The position numbers and the translations under genes are program-made. A DNA stretch of 64,000 nucleotides, from NCBI GenBank assembly GCA_030435675.1, contig CM059624.1, positions 4,116,769 to 4,180,768 on the forward strand. The letters are read 5' to 3'. Positions 1 to 10,515 of this stretch are shown here, piece by piece. The stretch comes from Steinernema hermaphroditum. Lineage: Eukaryota > Nematoda > Chromadorea > Rhabditida > Steinernematidae. The notes below the pieces were generated by a model that saw only the letters and a list, made by a program, of their open reading frames with translations, did no database searches and had not been told where the DNA came from. Position 1 is the stretch's first letter, and every line of letters starts with the position of its first letter.

Positions 1-840
1 TATTCCGGATGTATAACCGATACTCTTCACACTACATGATAAAAGCTGCAGATAAACATCGCCTTTTCGGCTAATCCGCAACAAGAGTGCCGCCTTTTCT
101 CACTCACAATAGCTTCTTTGTAGTTCAACAAAAAGTAGTACACGCTAAAAGCACTTATGAATTTGAGGCGTGCTGAAACTTAACGTGATTCAGAGCCACT
201 CGCCGTAGGAGTTTCAAATTGTCGTCTTAATAACACTTTTTGGAGGGAACTTTCGGAAAACTTTGCGGTTAAAGTGTACTCTGAATAGAAGTATTCGTCT
301 AGACAAAGAGGCACCGAACTTTACGGTAATTAGGTATCGTGCACGGTTCTTTTTTTTGCTCTGTTTCTGCTGAATGGACGCTACGGAGAAGAAGTTTCGT
401 CCTTCGAAACTCACAACGTCTCTAATTAAGTAAAAACGGACAGTAGAATAGGCACCTGGGCACGCAGCACCCATGACCGATGTATGACCTAGAACCCAAT
501 AAATTGTTGTATTGCACATGAAAGTAATAATAGCCTCATGAGTGCGGTTCAGCCACAAGTGCCTTTATCTTTGAACTCTTACATCACTAAAATTTGAATA
601 AAAATCACCACTTAAATGGGAACAAATGTCTTACGAAGTATCACAACAAATATAATTGAAATGTATGAGTGTGAACCAAGGCGTTGCTATCTCCAGAAGT
701 TTTAATAGTCGCCTTGACGGATCAATAATTACCTTCTAGCCTGATTCCTGTGAAACCAACTGATGCTCTTACACAACATTTCAAGATCTTTCCCACAAAA
801 GGAGCATCGGAATCCGAAAACAATCGGAATTCAATAATAA

Positions 841-1440
841 CCAAAACCTACTCTTTTTGGGATGCCCTTTCATCGCCGAATGGTGATGGAATGCGCGTTG
901 TTAAATTACAGAAACAAGTTCCATAGAATTTCTGGAAAATACGAATTTCCCACACTGTGGAATAGTTTTCTTATTAAAAGGGTTTTCTCGTCTGTAAGAA
1001 ACCAAATGTAAGAAAGAAACCGACAATTTTGACAATTTTTTTGACAAAAAAGACAATTTTGCTGAGTTCATGGGAACGAGCTCGCGCTCCCGAAACCTAC
1101 TCTTCTTGGGGGCCACATTTCATCGCCGAGCGGTGGTGGAATGGGTTAAATTACAAGCACAAGTTCCGTAAAATATCTCGGTAGAATAAAATATCAAGTA
1201 TGGTGGGACTGGTGGTTAAATGCCAGACGGGAGCAGAGAGGAGCAATCACTTCGGATGTTAAGTCGAAACGATACTCAAGGAGACTATAAACAGCAGCGG
1301 TCGTGGTGAGACCTAGACAGTTCGAGGATGAAAGTCAAGGCAAAATGCATGTGGTCGAACACGCAACGGCCCCGAAACCTACTCTTCTTGGGGGCCACAT
1401 TTCATAGCCGAAATTTCAATAAAATATCTCCATGGAGAAT
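841..1440. repeat. Three local copies of a dispersed repeat
   Basis: Three copies start with a CGAAACCTACTCTTCTTGG-like stretch followed by a CATTTCATCGCCGA-like stretch: about 841-970 (most diverged), 1088-1187 and 1369-1440 (truncated). The first two continue into related sequence containing TTAAATTACA and CAAGTTCC. No coding capacity was seen. Probably a non-autonomous element, family unknown. Confidence 0.6.
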
Positions 1441-1464
1441 GAAAGTCAAGGGGCAAAGTCTTCT

Positions 1465-1625
1465 CACGGGCAGCGCCGCCTACGGAGATTCTGTTTCTCG
1501 CGTGATTGTAAGATAGTGCTGCGTGTGTCCCTTGGAGCGAAATCCGAGAAGGAACAATCAACACAATCAACAAGGAACCATTTTCCACTTCATTTGTTAT
1601 GATTACGTTCACCCTGTTGTATCAT
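1465..1625. repeat. Dispersed repeat, second copy at 4708-4836
   Basis: The segment starting CTCACGGGCAGCGCCGCCTA and running to GTTATGATTAC recurs nearly intact at 4708-4836. The next motif, ACGTTCACCCTGTTGTATCA, follows directly here but lies about 150 bp further on (about 4990) in the second copy, so one copy has an insertion or the other a deletion at that point. Confidence 0.7.
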
Positions 1626-4600
1626 TTTTCTCCAATTTCCATAAAATATCTCCATGGAATACAACTTAATTAAAAAGGGCTGAAGGTACTCGACTGAAGG
1701 TACTCGTACTCGACTTCTAAACACCGAATAAAAAGACAATTTGACTGAGTTCGTTGTTTTCCTGAAGAATATCCTACGTGGAACTAACCCCAGTTATCTA
1801 CGTAATAAAGAAATAGCGTTTATAACCCGAGAAAATTACACTTTGTAGGGCGCGTACTTTAAAACAATAAATACTAATAATGCAAAAAACGAGGCCGCTA
1901 TGAACTAATACATGAACTAGTTCTTATTTTTTGTCCACTCTTATACTACATTTCGCCCCCCGCTCTTACACTAAACTTCACATACAAAACACAGCTGTAA
2001 CACAAAAATCGCGAGCTGTATAAGGTTGTGTTTAAAATTTCTCAGCAGAGGAGTTTATTTAAGTGTTTATAGGGTGAATTCTCTAGGATCACAAAGTACA
2101 CGATTTTGCGGCAGCCACCACTTGTGCGAAGCGGTCCTGTTTACAACAAAGGGCGCACTACATTCAAGCGTTTCAGGAAGGGCTTTGCGTGAGAGCGTTT
2201 ATGTATTCTAGTTGGCTTTCGGGAAATGAAATATTGTTCAAAAATTAGCTCTGATCTTCGAGAACATTATGAAGAAATGCGAGCAGGTCGTTGCGGAGAA
2301 AGGTGCTAATACTGAAAAGGAAGTTTTCAATACAAGTTGGGAGGGCCCGCCGTTAGCATCACTCTCCTGAACCACTCTGTTGACTATAACAAGGCTAATT
2401 GCTTCCTTCTAGCACGGAAAACTCAAATCTAATGGTCTAATAAAAACCTAATCTAATAGCAAGACTAATCGTCGTAATGGGAATCACGTTTGTTACGCTA
2501 CGTGCATTGCCCCGACGAAGGTGGGTTCCGAATAATCGCGTTTTAGCGCTGATGTGGTGAGCGAGAAGGTCGCCTAATTTAATCATACTTCTCGGTAATC
2601 CTATTTTTGCACAAAACAGAGGTCATGTGACCGACATGTCATTGAAGCCCTTCTATTTTGTTGTCCAAGCTCAACAGAAAGGGAAGTAAATGGGCGATTT
2701 TGTAGGACAGACAACGAGCTGAATAATGAACGAATGACCATTGCTTCCACCCTTTAAAGGCCGCTTTTAGTCTTGTAACCTCCATGCCGTCGCTAATGAG
2801 GCTATTTTATCTGCGGACGTGTGCCGGATTAGAGCCAGTTAGTGATCTTGTTGGACCGCAGACGCAAAACAAGACCCTCCCACGAGCTAATGTGCGCGTC
2901 AGAAGTGGGAACGGGGCAATATCAGGTGAGCTGAAGCCTCTGGATTCAGCTCATTTATTGTTGGGAACCGAATTGGCCAATTACATAATGTTTCAAAAGG
3001 CTTAAAACTGAGGTACATTGAAGATTGGTACACGGCTTACTAGGTTACTCATTATTTCGTTAGCATCATGGTTATGGTCGTATAAGTCTAAGTCTTTAGG
3101 GCAAACGTTAAATGTATACCTAATGTATACATACCTGTACGTCAAATTTCAACTCCATCAGAGGCGAACACGGAAAGTTCCTTTGTAAGTTCGAAACACT
3201 CACTTATAAAAAAAGACGCAACAGCCTCATATCCAAGGGTACCACCCTGCAGATGTAAAAAGAACTTAAAGACATTTATGCTCGTAAAGAGAATTTGTGA
3301 CAAGGCCAGCTGAACACAAGAAGAACAACCGAAGTCCAGCTGTCCTCAGTGACAGTCATGTTGTCGTAGTGTTTACGAGTTTGCTCTTGAATCAGTGGTT
3401 AGCATCGGGCAAGATGTCCTGCAAAGCATAAAGAAGAACAATATCACACCGTAGCCATCGTTTCTCTTCTTCCTTCGGCACGGACCACGATATTCAAAAA
3501 GTGCCAATCCCCATCAGTGGGCGTCGGAGAGGCGATGAGGCACAGCGAACGGAATGGGGCCGATCGGAGTTGCAGAGGGACTTCGGCTTCATGTAATGGG
3601 CGCATCGACGGTCTTCTTGGCAAGAATGCTGCAGATTCCTCTTATTTACGCCAATCAGGGAATACATAACGATATGCAAATATGAACCCGAAAATCGTAC
3701 TCCTCCCGCTATTCGCAGCTAGAAATACTTCCCCGTATGTAATATTTAGTACTTAACAAAATAGAAGTAGACACTGAAGAAAACTTCCCACGAGGTGTTG
3801 ATATTGTTGTTTAAGAATGGCCAGGTTACGGTTACTTTCGTGGGATAAATTCGAGGCGATCTACGGATTATTATAAGAGGAATTTCATCACATTTGAATA
3901 AGCCTATCCAACAGAGAACATTCGGAGATTGGAGGGAATTATACGCGATATGCAGAAGATCACATTTCCTTATTTGTGTGAACGTGAGAAAACCGCTAAG
4001 AAACTAATAAACTACAGGAACTAGGGACAGAATAATCAAAATTCGATCTTTGAATTTCTATATGCAATTCTCATCACCAAAGGTGCCAGTTTAACATATT
4101 TTACGCGAAGAAATGCGCATACAAAGAAAACTAAAATCCTTCTCTTTGCAAAGAATACATTCCTGAGAGGACAACGTAACCCTATATAAGCAGGTCTACC
4201 ACGTGCAAAGACAGCTGAAATAAGAATGCACCGAACGTCAACAGGTGACGGACGTCTTTCAGTCACGGTGCTCCAAGGCATCTGTAGGCTATTTCCGACC
4301 TTTACACTGTGGGAACGCAATATGACAGGTGCGACTTGACTGGAGAGGCTGGAAACATGTTAATTATAGCGACTCCATTGTAGATCCCATATTTGGAAGC
4401 TAATTAACGCTGTTTGGCAGCGACAACGCGAACAAAGCCGAAGCTTGTTTTCCATTTGTCTGGTGGTTTGTTACAGAAGATAAGCTATTTAAGGCACGTA
4501 TAGTGCTCGCTTAGAGTATAATAGTTAACAATTATACGTCTAAGAGAACACGAAGGAACTAATTAGTTTAAATGGCATGCCTTTGAGTGGAAAACAGCGA

Positions 4601-4984
4601 GAAACAAGCAGCTGAAATTGAGCCCGGAGTGGGACAAAAGATTAGAAAGGAAGGTGGGGTGATTCGTGATTTAACATAGTTATGGCGGCGGAAGAGTCTT
4701 TTTCCGCCTCTCACGGGCAGCGCCGCCTACGGGGATTCTGTTTCTCGCGTGATTGTAAGGTAGTGCTGCGTGTGTCCCTTGGGGCGAAAAGGAACAATCA
4801 ACAAGGAACCATTTTCCACTTCGTTTGTTATGATTACCCCACGATCAAAAGAAAATGAAAAGAAGCAAGCACTATAGGTAACTGAAATAGCGTATCTTCT
4901 CCAACACACTATCAACAGATTTTCGCAATTGGAATTCCGAGAAATCACTCACTGGATGACATTACGTAAAAGAAAAATGGTTTT

Positions 4985-5418
4985 TAGGCGACGTTCACCC
5001 TGTTGTATCACGTTTACGCGATGTTTTCCCACGTAAACGCACTTCTAACGTAAACAACCTTAACATATTGTGAAAACAGGTGAAATGCCATCACTCTAAG
5101 TCATTCTACAGAAACTGTCCGAACCCGCTGAGCTTCCGTTTACATACAAGGGTACTATTTATGGCCCTCGGGGTGAAATCCGAGAAGGAACAATCAACAG
5201 AATCAAATCCGAGAAATGACACACTGTGTGACATTACTCAAAGGAACGATGATGTGCACCCTGTTGTATTAAGCTTACGACGTAAATACTATCCTAACGT
5301 AAACAACCGTAACATATTGTGAAAACAGGTGAAATGCCGAACTGCGGAACATGAGTTCTCCGTCACTGTTCATAAACTGTCCGTTGGTCCTCCGTTCATA
5401 TATAAGGGACGGAGTATG
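4985..5418. repeat. Imperfect tandem duplication, two units
   Basis: Two units share CACCCTGTTGTAT, then CTAACGTAAACAACC, then ACATATTGTGAAAACAGGTG (about 4988-5085 and 5259-5335). Both continue to AAACTGTCCG and a T-A-rich AAGGG segment (to about 5163 and 5418). Offset is about 265 bp. No gene is evident in either unit. Confidence 0.6.
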
Positions 5419-6944
5419 TAAAATAAGGGTTATAAGGCAAATACAAGGGAATGCCACGAAATGGGAGCGACATAGAAGCTGGCACTGAAATTTCTGCAGG
5501 TCTAATAAAATGACAATCTGCATTTGCAACTAAGATTACATGCCGTGCACACCTGCTCGTTTAGGAGCTGGCAATAAATGGGGATATAGCTAAACCCGGA
5601 AATTGTGCTCGCTTTCGATCCAACGCCTCCAATACTAAGAGCCAAAGGCAAGGCGCAGCCTTTGAACCGGGTATGCCAGGCATCAAATAGTAGCGATCGG
5701 TTTTGCAGCTCAGTTTGAAACATACAACATAAGCGATCGGAATTTAGCAGCAAAAAGTTCTCGGTGACCAGGCTAATGTCAGCCTAGAGAATGCACTTCA
5801 CAATGCAATCTTACCCCAATTCTATTAATCATCAACAAAGCGAGCATCCCAAAAAACAGCGTCTCAATAATCAGATTCGTTTGAAGTAACAAAAAAATGA
5901 AGCAAAATCAACGTGTTAAGCATGCTTAAGCACGTTAAGCTATCAGCCACGGTAAAAGCAACCCAATCGGAATGATTTGAAATTACTATCAACTCGTACC
6001 TTGTTGAACAATAAGAGCGTGTCAAATGTTACCTGTTAGACACATGTAACCTTGGTGACCACCCTCGAGACGTCAACAATTCTGCCATCATGAGAACTAT
6101 TGTGTGCCATGTACTCCGTGTTTTCATGTTTCAGTGAGGCTAGAAAAAGAAGATTCGCACCCCAGACAATCGACTACTCCTATGGTTTAAAAGCAATCCT
6201 CGGAGCAAGCGTAGATGAATTCCCAAAAGAGAGCATCAGCGAAGATGGTACTAAAAACAAGAGGATAATCGACTGACCGATAGTTGCACTATCGAAACAT
6301 TTGCACCGTAAATGTTGTCTGACTGTCTTTAAGCTGCTTCGCAATAGCATAAATAATAGTGGCAAATTTAAACCGAAGAAGAAAGGGGGAATGAAGTGCT
6401 ACACGTCGATCGTTATGATGGGTTGGGTGTTGGGGGTTAGACTACGGAGTCGAACACACATAAACTCGACAGCCTGAAACAAGAAAAACAAAAAAAAATA
6501 TAATGTCGATTTGCTGTGCTGGAATCACTACTCCGACATTTTGCTCCGCTTAGACGAGAACAGAGTAGTTCTTGGATGATGTGATCTGATTGCGGAGTCG
6601 GAGCAAAGTCTTTGTCAAGGTTTTAGGCCGATAAGATGTGTCTTATAGATCACGAACATATCATATTTGTCGCTATTTAGTGGCCCTTTTGCGTGACTAG
6701 TCTACGATTAACCGTATAAAGTATTTGCTTTGCAAATTATGAGAACTGTCCTTATGGAAACAGCAAAAATTTGCCAGTTAGGTAGGATCGGAAGAAATCC
6801 GAACAAATAAACGCACATTTGCACTAATTCAGGAGGATAATTCAGCATGAAAACACATGAAAGTTACCAAAGTACACACAAGGAGGACACATGGATAGGA
6901 GGATGCCTACTCTCGGCTCGGGTACACGTTACACTATACAGCCC

Positions 6945-7011
6945 GTAAATCGTTTTCTTCTGTTGAGAACAATGGACGAATCGACGTTGATTCTTCGAGA
7001 AATGAAGCATT
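6945..7011. repeat. 67-bp exact direct repeat, left copy
   Basis: The sequence starting GTAAATCGTTTTCTTCTGTT and ending GAAATGAAGCATT is identical to 7809-7875. The 797 bp between the copies carry part of a dispersed element seen elsewhere in the window. Exact identity over 67 bp implies a recent event. Confidence 0.85.
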
Positions 7012-7159
7012 ATTGAGCAAAAATGAACTCAAAGGTCTACTATAGCACCAAAATACAAAGCTCTGATACTTCAAATTATGTGATATGTCGTCGATCTTTC
7101 AATGTTAACAGTAGATCAACCTTCAGTAATCAAGTGGCATCATTAGTTTTTTTTTACAC

Positions 7160-7575
7160 GATTTATCTTCCCGAATCAACAGCTTACGCTGTGCAGGACG
7201 TCTCATATATGCACAAAGAAGAACAGAGTCACACCGTGGTCGCTGATTTTCTTCAGATTTCGGTGGAGCAGACGAATCCGAATAGAATGCAGCGTTCCCA
7301 TTAGTTTGCGCGGGCATCGAAGTGGTGAAGAGCTGATTCCAGAACTGGCGCGGCGGTGGAGCACAGCCAACGGAGCGGGGAGTCATCTTCGGTTCGGCTG
7401 GCGGCGCGGACTTCTGAGTTGCAACGCTTCTTCGGCTTCTCTGATGGCGCGGGTAGAGTCGGGCAGTCATGACGAGCTTCTTGGCGAGACGGTGGAACTA
7501 CGGCTCCCTGGTGTTCCAGGCCTTCTGGGAGCCGGGGCGATCATTGCGCCAACAGCGACGGCCGAGAACGACCGC
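7160..7575 (+). repeat. Dispersed element, best copy (others near 23.2, 50.2 and 51.7 kb)
   Basis: The segment with CTTCTTGGCGAGACGGTGGA, CGGCTCCCTGGTGTTCCAGG and ACAGCGACGGCCGA recurs at about 23205-23320 (same strand). Related left and right parts lie at about 50190-50660 (same strand), and the right part alone lies inverted at 51735-51815. Left ends share a CCCGAATCAACGGC-like core (about 7170, 23180, 50195, 55240). The long open frames here are probably fortuitous because they are not conserved between copies. Probably a non-autonomous DNA element. Confidence 0.55.
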
Positions 7576-7808
7576 TCACTTAACTCATTCGGCTCAGACA
7601 GCCTCAGAGAGAGCGAGAGCGAGTGGACGACCCGACCGATCGCTGGGGGCACCTACGTCATTGATCATTAGTTTAGCGCGAAAAAATGACTTAAAACGGA
7701 GCCTGAATAAAATCAGAAACTAGCCTAAAATGGATCCAAAATCTTAAAGCACAAATCAACATTTTGACTCTTCCACAGTGCTCCACTAACAAGGAGAGGT
7801 CCCAAACT

Positions 7809-7875
7809 GTAAATCGTTTTCTTCTGTTGAGAACAATGGACGAATCGACGTTGATTCTTCGAGAAATGAAGCATT
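7809..7875. repeat. 67-bp exact direct repeat, right copy
   Basis: Identical to 6945-7011. It ends 15 bp before the 126-bp tandem repeat begins. Confidence 0.85.
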
Positions 7876-7890
7876 GATATCGTATTGGTA

Positions 7891-8132
7891 TCCCACGTCG
7901 ATTCGGCTGAAATTTGGTAGGGAGCTAGATGTGCCAGAGTGTAGCAAAGCTATATAGGTTTCATCGGTGAATGGGGGGTTTAAGCTATATCTCATAGTTG
8001 ATCTTGTCGATTCGAATCCCACGTCGATTCGGCTGAAATTTGGTAGGGAGCTAGATGTGCCAGAGTGTAGCAAAGCTATATAGGTTTCATCGGTGAATGG
8101 GGGGTTTAAGCTATATCTCATAGTTGATCTTG
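7891..8132. repeat. 126-bp tandem repeat, two near-identical units
   Basis: Units at 7891-8006 and 8017-8132 are essentially identical (TCCCACGTCGATTCGGCTGA through CATAGTTGATCTTG), with a period of 126 bp. A diverged inverted relative lies at about 33557-33700, sharing the reverse complement of the AAATTTGGTAGGGAGCTA region and the adjacent CAGGGACATCG. The 111-aa open frame on the minus strand is just the repeat read twice and is not called as a gene. Confidence 0.85.
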
Positions 8133-8623
8133 ACCTCTGTAATTGTAGAAATCCTGGCGCGATGTCCCTGACGCCACAGAATATACGATATCAGTCTTTG
8201 CCGTTTTTTGACCGGTTTTCTTGCTACAGGAACATGCTTGTTAATTTACAATGTTAATTTGGGCTCTAAATTCCGAAAACCGAAAACTCTTTGTGAGAGG
8301 TCACACAACTAATTCACAAAGCAAACGACAAAAATCAACAACTGGAAGACATTTCTTGTCCACATCAGCCACTCACAACAAATTACTGATTGACCATTTG
8401 TGTTTGAATGAAGTGTGAAAAGAAAATCATCTGTCTGTCAATGAAGCGCTAGACAAGCAGTGTCTACAACAGTCCTTCATTTAAACCGTTTTCATGCAGG
8501 ATATCATTTTGATCTTGAGTGGTCAGTGAACGGTTGTTCTCTTCCGTGGAGCCGACTTCTCTTCCAAGTAAGGAACTCTGTGGTTACGCTATTTTCAGTC
8601 GTTTTATTTTCAGAACTTTGGAC

Positions 8624-10111
8624 ATGGATCATCTACCTTTCGACCTCGTGGATCATCTTCTCCACTTCCTCCCTTTGGCGGACTTGGAGACGATCGAGGA
8701 GGAAGTCGCGGACAGGCCCGAACTGCAGAATTGGAAAGCAGCGGCCGAAGTCCATTTGGAAGAACGGTTCTTCTTGCGTATTCGCATCGGTGTTCTGGCG
8801 AAGAAGGACGACGACGAAAAAGTTCAAGACGCTCAGCTTTACGCCATGTATGAGTTCCATCGTGGAAAAGTCGAAGGAATCTGGGACCTCAAGAAATGGC
8901 GATATGCATGGATTTCGAACATCCACTTGGGTTGCTCTTTCTCTCATTCTGTGCCTGAAGACTGCACTGCTATCGACCTGCAGCAGGCTCTTCAAATCGC
9001 CAGTTTGCCTGTTTGTTCATTGGAAAAAAAATTTTGTAGTCTTGAAATCGGAGGCATTCCATCTTCCGTGGCGCATGTTGTTCAGAAGATATTGAATGTG
9101 ACGCAGAAGACATTTACTGAAGTTGAGAATTACGCCAGTGATGAGATCATCGAAAACTTTCTTGTGGACTATGTCTTTCAAGAAAAGTTCCTGAAATACG
9201 TCACTACGGATCTTGTATGCGCCGATACGACCATAGCTCTCATCGAGAAGTGGATGAATTCCGATATGAGCCTGCACGCGCACTTTAACATTCCTGAAGA
9301 CATCACAGAAGAACTAATGGACGCATTTGGCATTAAGGACGGTGTTCTTGCACATCCGTCGAGGCCATGCTCTTTGAGAATCGACGAGATGGTTATAGAA
9401 GAGGTTAGGTGTTGAGCATGTATAATCGTATCGTTTCTATTCCAGCACCACCATAGAGATGCTGCAGGAGTGGAATCGCTGATTGCCTACTGGAAGAAAG
9501 GAGTTGGAGATCTTTTTATGGACTCCGACTCGAACATTGCCGTTTTGGAATCCGAAGACGATTGGGAGAAGCTCGTGGAGAAGTATGGTCTATCGAAGAC
9601 TGATGACGGCTCTTCTGTAATCACCACTACACATCCTTCGTGTACTGGAACGCTTTCGCTGCGCAAGGAAGGCCGCTGTCTTTTCTGTAGTGTTTCTGTA
9701 AGTGATGTTTCCTATTTATCAATTCAATGCTATGTAATTTAGTACGAAACTGAGGGAATTCACATCACTGATTTCCTTTCTCTCATCATTGTTCAATGGA
9801 CAGCGGGCGACGGCAAGTATCTCGAAAACGGAAAGAAGCAGATGGAATTCTTTCTCCACACTGGGGTGTTGGATGTCGAGCTCCCCGACTGCTTTTTGTG
9901 GGTTAAATTCAGGGAAATCGAGTACACTTTCCTCGCCCATTCAAATGACCGGATCGGTTTGAAGATTCAAAAAGTTTTCTCGCGTTTATACGATGTTGGA
10001 GTGCTGTTTAGAGTCTCGGTCATCGAAAGGTATCCGGGTTTGTCATGGTTTCGTTTTAGTGTGTTAAAAACAAATGTTTTTAGATGGATTCGGACCAGAA
10101 TTGCAAGATAG
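8624..10111 (+). CDS. F-box-like protein, tandem copy A
   Basis: Three exons: 8624-9403, 9446-9697 and 9743-10111 (466 aa). The start is the first ATG after a TTTTATTTTCAG acceptor, and copy B starts at the equivalent place. Residues 1-40 (LPFDLVDHLLHFLPLADLET) match the F-box pattern, so the likely role is an SCF substrate adaptor; this is family knowledge, not shown here. The middle contains FHRGK and KKWRY. The rest is three related modules, each with a hydrophobic-x-x-W (EKW, AYW or VQW) and a later HP[SN] or AHS (about residues 205-255, in exon 2 and in exon 3), resembling nematode F-box-associated domains. Introns are 42 and 45 nt, both phase 0. The C-terminus runs about 27 residues past copy B's stop because of a small frame change near 10022, unless an intron from about 10031 removes it. 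Confidence 0.8.
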
Positions 10112-10364
10112 TGTTTGAATCGCTTGTGGAATGGTTTCCTAGAAACACTTGTATAATTTCCATGTATCCCTAGATGTGTGTGCATATAAACTACTGCGTG
10201 AAGTATCGGTTCACAAATGCTATGTGTTGGCGCTCTTCGAATTATATCGTCCTTTCCAATCTTTCATCCATATTGGAACATCATTTCAGTTGTTTTTTGA
10301 ATGAAGTGCGTAGAGGAATGTCACGGACTTTGCGCAAGCCCGGACAGTCTCGTGTCTATGCAAG

Positions 10365-10505
10365 TCCATATATACCTTTTGAATATGCATTATCTCACAT
10401 TTGATCTTGAGCGGTCAGTGAACGGTTGATCTCTTCCGTGGAGCCGACTTCTCTGCCAAGTAAATAACTCTGTGGTGACGCTATTTTCAGTCGTTTTATT
10501 TTCAG
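10365..10505 (+). promoter_or_regulatory. Putative promoter and 5'UTR intron of copy B
   Basis: CATATATACC near 10370 is a possible TATA element. It is followed by the transcribed-looking block GAGCGGTCAGTGAACGG, a donor-like AAGTAAAT near 10460 and a TTTTATTTTCAG acceptor ending at 10505, ten bases before the start codon. The donor, acceptor and block are conserved in copy A (about 8513-8615), which supports a 5'UTR intron or trans-splice site. Confidence 0.4.
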
Positions 10506-10515
10506 AACCTTGGAC

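Larger units (their letters stand above)
1..8390. other. Gene-poor, repeat-rich region
   Basis: I see no convincing gene here. Open frames are short, lack homology I recognise and show no consistent splice-linked partners. The stretch is instead a patchwork of dispersed and tandem repeats listed separately below (around 0.84-1.63, 4.7-5.4, 6.9-7.9 and 7.9-8.1 kb). Confidence 0.6.

Noticed and set aside
7306..7723. Overlapping Ser/Arg-rich open frames
   Set aside because: They lie in a dispersed element and are not conserved between its copies.
7786..8121. 111-aa minus-strand protein with an internal repeat
   Set aside because: The frame is the 126-bp DNA repeat read twice, and the diverged copy at 33.6 kb does not keep it open.
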